Assembly: GCA_944387845.1 (NCBI GenBank)
Contig: CALXGH010000047.1
Span: 1 to 32,332 of the forward strand
Origin: an uncultured Oscillospiraceae bacterium
GTDB taxonomy: Bacteria; Bacillota; Clostridia; Oscillospirales; Oscillospiraceae
Direction of reading: 5' to 3'
DNA length: 32,332 nucleotides
Position 1 is the first letter of the stretch. Each line of letters starts with the position of its first letter. A program made the translations under genes and the position numbers. Positions 23,724-31,098 of the stretch are shown one piece after another. Below the pieces are notes generated by a model that saw nothing but the letters and a program-made list of their open reading frames with translations, did not search any database and was not told where the DNA came from.

Positions 23724-24362
23724 TTAAATGTCAAAATCACTGTCGGTGAGGCCCTGACTTTTCATCATGCTCTCCAAAACAGTAATGTCCGTCTCAATAT
23801 CAAGGGCACTGCCTGCAAAAAGTGCGTCAAGCTGCTTTGTATAAGCGGAAATAAGTACAGACAGTATGTCATCTATACGGTCCATCGTACTGTCTATATT
23901 CTCGCCGGATATATTCTGCTCCCGCATATGGCGGTATGATGTTAAAAGTTTAAATGTAGATGGCAGAAAATAGCCAGAAAACTGTTTTACCTGCTGGTAA
24001 TTAGACCTGTTGTCAGCAAGGTTTTCAAAGATTTTTCTCGTTAAATCTACAAGCTTGTTCACTTTGTCGGCAACAGGACTCAGTAGGGGATCCTCCGCCA
24101 TAGCGCGCATTTTCGATACGGCGTCTCTGCCCTCTTCCAGCAGAGCGTCCAGCTCAGGATCTCCCGTTTTTTCAGGCTCTTTTTCGATATATGATACGGT
24201 GTCTGGGATCAATTTTGCCAGCACTGCATAGATTGCTATTGACAGGCATATCAAAATTATAAAGTGAGAAGCCTTATAAAGAGGAAAAAACACACAGTAT
24301 ATTATCCAGACCGCCGCCACAGCATAGAAGGGAAGGGCGGATTTTTTTCTGATTTCTATCAT
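23724..24362 (-). CDS. XpaC family membrane protein
   Basis: The protein has 212 residues with two closely spaced membrane helices near the N-terminus (about 8-25 and 31-50) and a cytoplasmic helical remainder with the segment DPELDALLEEGRDAVSKMR. This matches proteins annotated as 5-bromo-4-chloroindolyl phosphate hydrolysis family (XpaC), which are coded beside TelA, as here. The named activity is historical, and the real function is unclear. The open frame begins 11 codons earlier, but AAGGTGG lies just before ATG 24362, which is chosen. It heads an operon from the promoter at 24462-24489. Confidence 0.88.
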   Translation of the reverse strand: MIEIRKKSALPFYAVAAVWIIYCVFFPLYKASHFIILICLSIAIYAVLAKLIPDTVSYIEKEPEKTGDPELDALLEEGRDAVSKMRAMAEDPLLSPVADKVNKLVDLTRKIFENLADNRSNYQQVKQFSGYFLPSTFKLLTSYRHMREQNISGENIDSTMDRIDDILSVLISAYTKQLDALFAGSALDIETDITVLESMMKSQGLTDSDFDI

Positions 24363-24461
24363 TTGGACCACCTTAATATTATTCTGGTCCGGCAAGTAAA
24401 GTACAGCGAAAATTGGGCTGAAATAGGCCGGAACAGTGGAAACAAATATAATGATACACTT

Positions 24462-24489
24462 ATTTTATAATATTTTTATGAATAGTCAA
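24462..24489 (-). promoter_or_regulatory. Promoter of the xpaC-telA operon
   Basis: On the minus strand TTGACT (24489-24484), 16 bp, TAAAAT (24467-24462), about 100 bp before the xpaC start. No gene is convincing between here and the rpe promoter at 24666; that stretch is AT-rich with no clear structure. Confidence 0.65.
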
Positions 24490-24665
24490 GGGGGACTACG
24501 TGCCTGCCGGAGCACAGCTTATAAAGTGCTGGATGTTCAATAATTTCTGAGTTATAATAATATAAAAACGGAGCGGGAACGATGCCTGTTATGTAGTTTT
24601 TAATATCCATGTGTGGTATAATAAAACTGTAAGGTGTGTTTAGTTTTCCCGTAAAAAAGAGAATA

Positions 24666-24694
24666 TTCAACGGGTCCGTACATAAAAATAAAAT
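24666..24694 (+). promoter_or_regulatory. Possible promoter of rpe-recR
   Basis: TTCAAC (24666-24671), 17 bp, TAAAAT (24689-24694). It would give an RNA start near 24701 and a leader of about 150 nt before rpe. Confidence 0.55.
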
Positions 24695-24701
24695 AATAAA
24701 T

Positions 24702-24849
24702 ACACTGCTGGGGCCGCATCGGCAGAAAGGGTAATACCGGGCGGCCCCTATATAAAAGCGATCGGCGCGCCGACCGCTAATTAATACTATGCGCCAATTT
24801 TACATGTGGTGAATGGGCGGCCAAAGCCGCTGACAGGGGGAGAATAAAG
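24702..24849 (+). ncRNA. Structured, GC-rich leader of rpe (candidate cis-regulatory RNA)
   Basis: In an otherwise AT-rich gap there are three GC-rich helices. The first is GGGGCCGC (24710-24717) with GCGGCCCC (24741-24748). The second is a hairpin at 24758-24777 containing TCGGCGCGCCGA. The third is GCGGC-CAAA-GCCGC (24817-24830), which ends shortly before the GGGGGAG ribosome binding site. GCGGCC of the third helix can also pair with GGCCGC of the first, and GCCGC with GCGGC at 24741, so exclusive folds exist. I do not match it to a riboswitch class that I know. It could be a translation-controlling leader. Confidence 0.5.
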
Positions 24850-25500
24850 ATGGTAAAAATTTCACCGAGCATTTTGTCTGCTGATTTTACGAAACTTGGA
24901 CAGGAGATAGACACTATAAAGACAGCTGACTATCTCCATTTTGATGTTATGGACGGAGTTTTTGTAAAAAACATATCTATTGGTCTGCCGGTACTTCAGT
25001 CTGTGAGGAAGTATACGGATATGTTCCTTGATGTGCATCTTATGATAACCGAGCCTGTAAAATATATTGAAGAGTTTGCCGCTGCGGGAGCCGACCTTAT
25101 AGTTGTTCATGCAGAGGCGGACAAGCCTGAAAACATAAGAAAAGCCATAGATCTCATTAAAAAATGTGGGAAAAAGGCAGGAATCGCCCTAAAACCGGCT
25201 ACAGGCGCGGAAATTTTAAAAGACTACATAGCTGATCTTGACCTTGTGCTTGTTATGACGGTTGAGCCAGGATTCGGTGGCCAGAAGTTTATGAATGATA
25301 TGATGGACAAGGTGTCCCAGGTCAGAAAAATGATAACTGACGGGGGATATGACTGCGAAGTAGAAGTTGACGGCGGCATAAACAGAGAAACCGCCAGAAT
25401 ATCCATTGATGCCGGCGCCAATGTGCTTGTTGCTGGTAGCAGCGTTATTAACGCAAAAGACCGGGCAGGTGAGATCGAAGCTCTCCGCTGCGGAATGTAA
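24850..25500 (+). CDS. rpe: Ribulose-phosphate 3-epimerase
   Basis: This pentose phosphate pathway enzyme interconverts ribulose 5-phosphate and xylulose 5-phosphate; it is a TIM-barrel, metal-dependent enzyme. The protein has 216 residues, the usual length. Conserved parts are SPSILSADF at the N-terminus, LHFDVMDGVFV, DVHLMI, the VHAEA strand, VMTVEPGFGGQKF, EVEVDGGIN and the phosphate-binding VLVAGSSV near the end. The metal and catalytic residues His and Asp in LHFDVMDG, and Asp in VDGGI, are present. GGGGGAG lies before the ATG. recR follows after 24 bp in the same direction. Its usual neighbours rsgA and prkC are absent here. Confidence 0.97.
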   Translation: MVKISPSILSADFTKLGQEIDTIKTADYLHFDVMDGVFVKNISIGLPVLQSVRKYTDMFLDVHLMITEPVKYIEEFAAAGADLIVVHAEADKPENIRKAIDLIKKCGKKAGIALKPATGAEILKDYIADLDLVLVMTVEPGFGGQKFMNDMMDKVSQVRKMITDGGYDCEVEVDGGINRETARISIDAGANVLVAGSSVINAKDRAGEIEALRCGM

Positions 25501-25524
25501 AATTTACAGAAGGAACTATACACT

Positions 25525-26124
25525 ATGAAGCTTTTTCCTACGGCTCTTGAAGACCTTATAGATAAATTCGCCTCCCTGCCGGGAATAGGGTACAAGTCCG
25601 CCCAGAGGCTTGCTTTTTATGTGCTCTCACTGCCAAAAGAGGAGTCAGAAGACTTTGCAAAGGCAATTTTGCGGGCTTCGCAATCAGTAAAATGCTGTAG
25701 TATATGCCAGAACCTGACGGATGAGGATATATGTGATGTTTGCGCAGATGTCAGAAGGGACAGGACAACTGTTTGTGTTGTTGCAGATCCTAAAGATGTT
25801 GCCGCTATCGAGCGCACAAGGGAGTATAATGGGCTTTACCATGTACTTCACGGGGTAATATCGCCGATAAACCATATCGGCCCCGACGATATAAAAATAA
25901 AAGAACTCGTCGACCGGGTTGCCGGCGGCGAGATAGAAGAGCTTATTATGGCCACAAACCCTGATACTGAGGGTGAGACCACAGCGAAATATATATCAAA
26001 ATTATGCAAGCCTTTTGGTGTGAAGATCACAAGGCTTGCATACGGTATCCCCGTAGGGGGTAATCTTGAATTTGCTGACGACGCCACTTTAGCAAGGGCG
26101 CTGGAAGGCAGAAGTGAAATATAG
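25525..26124 (+). CDS. recR: Recombination mediator protein RecR
   Basis: RecR works with RecO (and RecF) to load RecA on gapped DNA. The protein has 199 residues, the usual length. Order: helix-hairpin-helix at about 8-35 (LASLPGIGYKSAQRLAF-like), four-cysteine zinc motif at about 57-75 (CSICQNLTDEDICDVC), Toprim domain at about 80-175 (VCVVADPKDVAAIERT, ATNPDTEGETTA), and a C-terminal Walker-like LAYGIPVGGNLEFADDATL. AGAAGGA precedes the ATG. The last 36 bases overlap the 3' end of the opposing HD-domain gene, and no terminator is visible between them. Confidence 0.97.
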   Translation: MKLFPTALEDLIDKFASLPGIGYKSAQRLAFYVLSLPKEESEDFAKAILRASQSVKCCSICQNLTDEDICDVCADVRRDRTTVCVVADPKDVAAIERTREYNGLYHVLHGVISPINHIGPDDIKIKELVDRVAGGEIEELIMATNPDTEGETTAKYISKLCKPFGVKITRLAYGIPVGGNLEFADDATLARALEGRSEI

Positions 26125-26670
26125 AAGAAGTGCTGCCGCTTTCATAAGGCTGCCCTTGCTGAAATTTTTTGACCTTATTATGCTCTCAGGGTCCAGACAT
26201 ATGCTGCTGCGGGGCTGAAGTACCTCCTCAGCGCTACATATCTTATCGGCAACGCACACTATTGCGGCCTCTTTGTATCTGGGTATATTTCTCAGAGTAA
26301 GAGGCCACATATGACTTGTTATGATATTTTTCTCTTTGTCATTTATTTTATAATATTTTTCGGCGTTCAAAGCTGCGGTCATGGGATGATGAAATCCGTG
26401 AAAGCGTTTGTGCTGGGTAGGGTCATGCCAGTCGTAGAGGAAAAAATCGTGCAGAAATGCACCGCGGATCAGGCTCCGCTCGTCTGCATTCAATTTAAAA
26501 TGCCGGTTTATCAGATAACTGAGAGTTGCCACCCTGACGCAGTGGTCAAAGGTGGTGATGCTGCTGTGCTGTATAAAGCGCCTCATCAGAAGAGCCTCTT
26601 CTGTACAGATAAGAGGATTTAAAATTGCGTACAAATTCTCGGCGTTTTCACCGTAATTTGTAATTTCCAT
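26089..26670 (-). CDS. HD-domain protein (predicted phosphohydrolase)
   Basis: The protein has 193 residues with an HD-type metal site: first His in TFDHCVRVATLSYL (about 40), then the HD pair in GAFLHDFFLYDWH (about 72), later His in HHPMTAALNAEKY and Asp in VADKICSAEE. These ligands are in the right order for an HD phosphohydrolase. The substrate cannot be told. GGCGAGG stands before the ATG. The 3' end overlaps recR tail to tail by 36 bp. The C-terminal residues past about 180 lie in that overlap and may be less conserved. Confidence 0.88.
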   Translation of the reverse strand: MEITNYGENAENLYAILNPLICTEEALLMRRFIQHSSITTFDHCVRVATLSYLINRHFKLNADERSLIRGAFLHDFFLYDWHDPTQHKRFHGFHHPMTAALNAEKYYKINDKEKNIITSHMWPLTLRNIPRYKEAAIVCVADKICSAEEVLQPRSSICLDPESIIRSKNFSKGSLMKAAALLLYFTSAFQRPC

Positions 26671-26855
26671 ATATAATACCTCGCCATAATATTAATTTTA
26701 TTGTGCTGATTATATTATGCGCAACAGGAAAAGATTTATTTGCAAACCTCTTCTGATTATAGTTTAACATACCAAAGAATGTCCTTTCAATATGAGGTTT
26801 TTACTAATTTGTAAAGCTTTTATTAAGGAAAAAAATAATGTAAAAACGTGCCAAT

Positions 26856-26884
26856 TTGACCAATGGCAAAATTTGTGATAAAAT
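26856..26884 (+). promoter_or_regulatory. Promoter of the RNase J transcript
   Basis: TTGACC (26856-26861), 17 bp, TAAAAT (26879-26884). A second TATAAT occurs at 26899-26904 without a good -35. Either gives a leader of about 240-260 nt before the RNase J gene. Confidence 0.7.
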
Positions 26885-27010
26885 TTATTATTCACGGATA
26901 TAATGTATTGCAGAAAAGTGCGCCGTGTTTTCATATTAGGATTGGCGGCTTATTTATATAAAAGATCTTAATTAGGCGTTATGTGCATAACTTAAGCACT
27001 TAATTATATT

Positions 27011-27117
27011 TAACTTTCATACTGCTGTAATGGACGGAAATTCCTGTTTTTATCTGGCGAGACGGGGCCTTGATAGAGAGGAAATTCTGACCGTCTTTTT
27101 GTGCTGCCTGAAAGTTA
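27011..27117 (+). ncRNA. Structured leader upstream of RNase J (candidate attenuator)
   Basis: TAACTTTCA (27011-27019) is perfectly complementary to TGAAAGTTA (27109-27117) and would close a domain of about 90 nt. Inside it, AGACGG (27060-27065) can pair with CCGTCT (27091-27096), which is followed by TTTT and looks like a weak terminator. An upstream GACGG (27033-27037), followed by AAATTCC, can pair with the same CCGTC and the preceding GGAAATT. These folds are mutually exclusive. A further dyad, GTTATG-TG-CATAAC, lies upstream at 26978-26991. I know no RNA family to assign it to. No other gene is seen in 26671-27152. Confidence 0.45.
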
Positions 27118-27152
27118 CATAAGAAATCACGATTTAAAGGAGAATATTTTTA

Positions 27153-28811
27153 ATGGCAGAAAAATTGAAAATAATGTCTCTTGGCGGACTCAATGAGATA
27201 GGCAAGAACATGACTGTCTATGAGTACGGCGAGGACATAATTGTCGTTGATTGCGGCATGGGGTTCCCGGATGACGAGATGTACGGAGTCGACATTGTTA
27301 TACCGGATATAACATACCTCATAAAAAACAAAGACCGCATCCGCGGCATTGTTTTGACACACGGACATGAGGATCACATTGGCGCTGTTCCTTATGTTTT
27401 AAAGCAGATAAATGTGCCCGTTTACGCAACAGGTCTTACTATGGGTCTTGTTGAGATGAAGCTCAGTGAGCACAATATATTAAACAGCGCTCAGCTTTTC
27501 AAAGTTAAGGCCGGAGACACAATAAAACTTGGCTGCTTCAAAATAGAATTTATCCATATGAACCATTCTATTGCAGATGCGGTAGCTCTGGCCATAAAGA
27601 CTCCTCTTGGCATGGTCATCCACACTGGAGACTTTAAAATTGACACAATGCCTATCGATGGAGATATGGCGGATATCGCGCGGCTGGGTGCGTTAGGTAA
27701 AAAGGGTGTTCTTGCTCTGCTCTCCGATTCCACCAATGTGGAGAGAGCGGGCTATTCAATGAGTGAGAGCAAGGTCGGCGCAACATTTGATAGCCTTTTC
27801 AAGGACTGCAGCCAGAGAATAATCGTAACTACATTTGCTTCCAACGTACACCGTGTTCAGCAGGTAATAAACTGTGCTGCAAAGTACGGCAGAAAAGTGG
27901 CCGTAACAGGTAGAAGCATGGAAAATGTTGTGAAAGTTGCAACTGAGATGGGATATATGACAGTGCCCAATGGGGTGCTTGTGGATATTAACCAGATAAA
28001 AGGCCTGCCGAAGGAGAAAATAGTTATCGTAACAACAGGCAGCCAGGGAGAGACTATGAGTGCTCTATACCGTATGGCATTTTCCGGCCACAAGCAGATT
28101 GAGGTTGGCCCTGGGGACAAAGTTATTATATCCGCGTCAGCTATTCCAGGAAATGAGAGAACTATATCCAGAGTAATAAATGAACTGTGTTACAGAGGTG
28201 CAGATGTAGTCTATGACAAGATGAGCGAGCTGCATGTCTCGGGACATGGATGTCAGGAAGAGCTTAGGATGATGCTGGCTCTTACAAAACCGAAATTCTT
28301 TATTCCCGTCCACGGTGAGTACAGACATCTGAAGCTCCATGCAAAGATGGCCCAGCAGATGGGCATCCCACAGCAGAATATAATCATCAGCGATATTGGT
28401 AAAGTAATAGAGCTGTCATCAAGAAACATCAAACTTAATGGTACGGTACCATCCGGCAGAGTCCTGGTGGACGGCACAGGTGTAGGGGATGTTGGCAGCG
28501 TAGTTCTCAGAGACAGAAAACATCTGGCTCAGGACGGTATGTTGGTGGCTGTAATAAGCATTTCATCTGAGGATGGAGAGATAATATCCGGCCCTGACAT
28601 TATTACAAGAGGCTTTGTATATGTAAAAGAGTCTGAGGAACTTATAAATGACCTTAAAGATATTGTTACTGAAGCCATTGACGACTGTAATATAAAAAAG
28701 GTCAAGGATTGGACTACTATCAAAAATGTCATCAAAACCAGAACATCCGATTACCTTTACAAAAAGACAAAGAGAAGTCCTATGGTACTTCCGGTCATTA
28801 TGGAGATATAA
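27153..28811 (+). CDS. rnjA: Ribonuclease J
   Basis: RNase J is a metallo-beta-lactamase/beta-CASP nuclease for mRNA turnover and rRNA maturation, with 5'-to-3' exonuclease and endonuclease activity. The protein has 552 residues, close to Bacillus RNase J1. The start LKIMSLGGLNEIGKNM is typical. Metal ligands are in LTHGHEDHIG (H70, H72, D74, H75), FIHMNHSIADA and HTGDFK. The beta-CASP part shows SDSTNVERAG, TTFASNVHR, GRSMENVV and VVTTGSQGE, and the late FIPVHGEYRHL supplies further ligands. The C-terminal domain is complete. AAGGAGA precedes the ATG. An ArsC-like gene follows after 3 bp. Confidence 0.97.
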   Translation: MAEKLKIMSLGGLNEIGKNMTVYEYGEDIIVVDCGMGFPDDEMYGVDIVIPDITYLIKNKDRIRGIVLTHGHEDHIGAVPYVLKQINVPVYATGLTMGLVEMKLSEHNILNSAQLFKVKAGDTIKLGCFKIEFIHMNHSIADAVALAIKTPLGMVIHTGDFKIDTMPIDGDMADIARLGALGKKGVLALLSDSTNVERAGYSMSESKVGATFDSLFKDCSQRIIVTTFASNVHRVQQVINCAAKYGRKVAVTGRSMENVVKVATEMGYMTVPNGVLVDINQIKGLPKEKIVIVTTGSQGETMSALYRMAFSGHKQIEVGPGDKVIISASAIPGNERTISRVINELCYRGADVVYDKMSELHVSGHGCQEELRMMLALTKPKFFIPVHGEYRHLKLHAKMAQQMGIPQQNIIISDIGKVIELSSRNIKLNGTVPSGRVLVDGTGVGDVGSVVLRDRKHLAQDGMLVAVISISSEDGEIISGPDIITRGFVYVKESEELINDLKDIVTEAIDDCNIKKVKDWTTIKNVIKTRTSDYLYKKTKRSPMVLPVIMEI

Positions 28812-28814
28812 AAT

Positions 28815-29147
28815 ATGAACATACAGATCTTCGGCAGAAGCAAATGCTTTGACACGAAAAAAGCCCAGCGCTATTTTAAAGAGCGAAGGATAAAATATCA
28901 GGATATCGATATGGTCCGCTATGGCATGAGTCGTGGCGAGTTTAGAAGTGTTATGCAGGCGGTGGGCCTTGAGAATATGGTAGACCCGAAGTGCGAGGAC
29001 GCAGTAATGCTGAAGTATCTGGCAAGCCGGCAGGACAAAGAGGATAAACTCTTTGAAAATCAGGACTGGATCAAAACCCCTGTGGTTAGAAATGGCAAAA
29101 GCGCCACTGTAGGTTATCAGCCAGAAATCTGGAAAACATGGCAGTAA
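28815..29147 (+). CDS. ArsC/Spx-family thioredoxin-fold protein
   Basis: This small protein of 110 residues has the ArsC-like fold. The N-terminal strand MNIQIFGRSKC brings a single Cys (C11) to the active-site position, with the following CFDTKKAQRYF helix. The later segments KTPVVRNGKSATVGY and IWKTWQ match the C-terminal half of YffB/Spx-like proteins, which includes the cis-Pro strand. It lacks the second Cys of the CxxC seen in many Spx proteins. True arsenate reductase activity is not supported. Starting three bases after the RNase J stop with GGAG inside that gene's end, it is clearly cotranslated. Confidence 0.85.
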   Translation: MNIQIFGRSKCFDTKKAQRYFKERRIKYQDIDMVRYGMSRGEFRSVMQAVGLENMVDPKCEDAVMLKYLASRQDKEDKLFENQDWIKTPVVRNGKSATVGYQPEIWKTWQ

Positions 29148-29166
29148 ATATAAAGACTTAAAACTA

Positions 29167-29217
29167 AAAGCAGCCCATCTTGCGGTAAATTCCGTAAGAC
29201 GGGCTGCTTTATTTTCG
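29167..29217. terminator. Terminator between the ArsC-like and flavodoxin genes
   Basis: AAAGCAGCCC (29167-29176) pairs with GGGCTGCTTT (29201-29210). The stem continues inward with TCTT/AAGA and CGG/CCG past one mismatch, and ATTTTCGCTTTATT follows. The arms are also A/T-rich outside, so it likely serves both convergent genes. Confidence 0.9.
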
Positions 29218-29237
29218 CTTTATTTTAAAAGGTTAAG

Positions 29238-29744
29238 TCAGTCATTAAGCCAGGCCTCAACATCACCTTTGCACTGCTCGGCTTTTGAGCCCATAACAGC
29301 AAGGCCGGGCTTTACTTCGGCGCCTTTACATGCTCCAGCAAGGTTCTTTTCTGACATGCCGAAGCCGCTACCTTCGTGGGTACAGAAGGGGTAGACAGTT
29401 TTACCTGACCAGTCGAAGGACTCTATAAAAGTGTAAACCGCCATAGGCATGTCGCCACAGTAGATGGGATAGCCAATGAAGATCTCATCGTAGCCGTCAA
29501 TACTCTCTGGCAGACTTACAAGTTCCGGCCGGGCTTTATTTATAAAGTCAGCCTTTGCCTCCTGAACGCAGACTTTGTATTCATCAGAGTAGGGTGTTTT
29601 CTGCTCGATTTTAAACAGATCCGCGCCACATACATCTCCAATTATTTTTGCAACTTTTTCTGTATTTCCAACCTCGACATTTCGGAAGGAGCCGCCAAAA
29701 TAATTTTCACCGGCTCTTGAATAGAAGGCTATTAATTTTGCCAT
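29238..29744 (-). CDS. Flavodoxin
   Basis: This is a small FMN electron carrier of 168 residues of the flavodoxin-4-like type. The N-terminal strand and phosphate loop read KLIAFYSRAGENYFGG, followed by GNTEKVAKII. DEIFIGYPIYCGDMPMAVYTFIE and TVYPFCTHEGSGFGMSE are the typical FMN-flanking loops. The open frame runs 18 codons further upstream, but AAGGAGA lies before ATG 29744, which is chosen. A minus-strand extended -10 (TGGTATAAT, complement of 29853-29861) lies about 110 bp upstream. The electron-transfer partner cannot be named from this window. Confidence 0.93.
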   Translation of the reverse strand: MAKLIAFYSRAGENYFGGSFRNVEVGNTEKVAKIIGDVCGADLFKIEQKTPYSDEYKVCVQEAKADFINKARPELVSLPESIDGYDEIFIGYPIYCGDMPMAVYTFIESFDWSGKTVYPFCTHEGSGFGMSEKNLAGACKGAEVKPGLAVMGSKAEQCKGDVEAWLND

Positions 29745-29966
29745 ATAAAACATCTCCTTGAATTTTATCTTTATTCCGTTTTTATTCCGGAACCGCATAA
29801 ATCACTCCCATCTTAAATGGGGGGAATCTTGGACAGTTATTTTTACAGGTATATTATACCATATCATCCATGGCAGTTTTATAATATATAAAACAAAAGA
29901 CAGTTTCAAAAAACAAACAAACTTGTATAAAAATTGTAAATAACAGGGTTGGTTTTACAAAAAGAG

Positions 29967-29995
29967 TTGAATTGACCTGAGCTTTAGTTTATAAT
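29967..29995 (+). promoter_or_regulatory. Promoter of asnA
   Basis: TTGAAT (29967-29972), 17 bp, TATAAT (29990-29995), ending 44 bp before the asnA start. The rest of 29745-30039 is AT-rich, with a divergent flavodoxin promoter and no gene. Confidence 0.75.
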
Positions 29996-30039
29996 TTCCA
30001 TATATTTTTAAATGAAATTTTTTAAGCGGAGGGAAAAAC

Positions 30040-31047
30040 GTGAAATCATTTATACCCGAGGGATATAAGTCTCACCTTGACTTGTATCAGACACAGAACG
30101 CCATATCGCTTATCAAAAAGACATTTCAGGAAAATCTTTCAATTCTCTTGAAACTTAAAAGGGTCAGCGCACCGCTTTTTGTCGAGCCGGGAGTAGGCCT
30201 TAATGACAATCTCAACGGTGTTGAGAGACCTGTAAGCTTTGATATGCCCCTGGTAGGGAAGAATGCGGAAATCGTGCAGTCCCTTGCCAAATGGAAAAGA
30301 TATGCTCTTTATAAATATCAGTTTTTCCCGGGCAACGGCCTGTATACAGATATGAACGCCATTAGGCGTGATGAGGAGACAGACAATCTCCATTCCATTT
30401 ATGTTGACCAGTGGGACTGGGAAAAAGTTATTCTGCCGGAAGACCGGAATGAAGCGCTGCTTAAAGACACGGTAACAAAGATAGTCCGTTGTATCTGCCA
30501 TACTGGGGATGTAGTAAAGGCCAAATATCCTGAACTGGACATTCCTGAGCTGACACGGGAAGTTACCTTTATAAAATCCCAGGACCTCCTTGATATGTAC
30601 CCGAATGAAGACCCTCAGATGAGGGAGTACCTTTTTGTAAAGGAACATAAAACCGTATTTGTACAGCAGGTTGGTGGAGCTCTCTCCAACGGCAAACCCC
30701 ACGACAAGCGCTCACCTGACTATGATGACTGGTCTTTAAACGGTGATATTCTGTTTTACTATCCTCTTCTTGACTGCGCTATGGAGATAAGCTCCATGGG
30801 CATAAGAGTAGACAAAGAATCCCTTGCAAGACAGCTTGAGATTTCCGGCTGCCAGGACAGGGCGGGTCTTATGTACCACAGAATGGTGGCCGATGGAACA
30901 TTGCCTCTCACAATCGGCGGCGGAATTGGTCAGTCCAGACTCTGCATGCTTCTTCTGGGTAAGGCACATGTGGGCGAAGTACAGGTATCTGTATGGGACG
31001 ACAAGACCATAAAAATGTGCGAGGACGCGGGAGTCATGCTTCTGTAA
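30040..31047 (+). CDS. asnA: Aspartate--ammonia ligase (asparagine synthetase A)
   Basis: The enzyme makes asparagine from aspartate, ammonia and ATP, with a fold related to class II aspartyl-tRNA synthetase. The protein has 335 residues, the normal length. Segments include VSAPLFVEPGVGLNDNLNG, AKWKRYALYKYQF, GLYTDMNAIRRDEETDN, HSIYVDQWDWE, LFVKEHKTVF, and a late class II motif-3-like segment GGGIGQSRLCMLLLGKAHVGEVQ. The start is GTG 30040, with GGAGGG before it and no better codon. It has its own promoter and ends in a strong terminator, so it is a single-gene transcript. Confidence 0.97.
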   Translation: MKSFIPEGYKSHLDLYQTQNAISLIKKTFQENLSILLKLKRVSAPLFVEPGVGLNDNLNGVERPVSFDMPLVGKNAEIVQSLAKWKRYALYKYQFFPGNGLYTDMNAIRRDEETDNLHSIYVDQWDWEKVILPEDRNEALLKDTVTKIVRCICHTGDVVKAKYPELDIPELTREVTFIKSQDLLDMYPNEDPQMREYLFVKEHKTVFVQQVGGALSNGKPHDKRSPDYDDWSLNGDILFYYPLLDCAMEISSMGIRVDKESLARQLEISGCQDRAGLMYHRMVADGTLPLTIGGGIGQSRLCMLLLGKAHVGEVQVSVWDDKTIKMCEDAGVMLL

Positions 31048-31063
31048 TACACATTAAAAATGT

Positions 31064-31095
31064 AAAAAGGAAAGAGGTTTCCTCTTTCCTTTTTT
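31064..31095. terminator. Terminator between asnA and dnaJ
   Basis: AAAAAGGAAAGAGG (31064-31077) and CCTCTTTCCTTTTT (31081-31094) form a 14-bp stem with a TTT loop. The T-rich arm serves asnA. The complementary strand has the same property for dnaJ, whose stop is a few bases away. Confidence 0.9.
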
Positions 31096-31098
31096 ATT

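Noticed and set aside
24476..24670. A 64-codon minus-strand ORF between xpaC and rpe
   Set aside because: It starts with TTG without a ribosome binding site, includes the -35 box of the xpaC promoter at its end, and matches nothing known. It could be a relic, but evidence is too thin.
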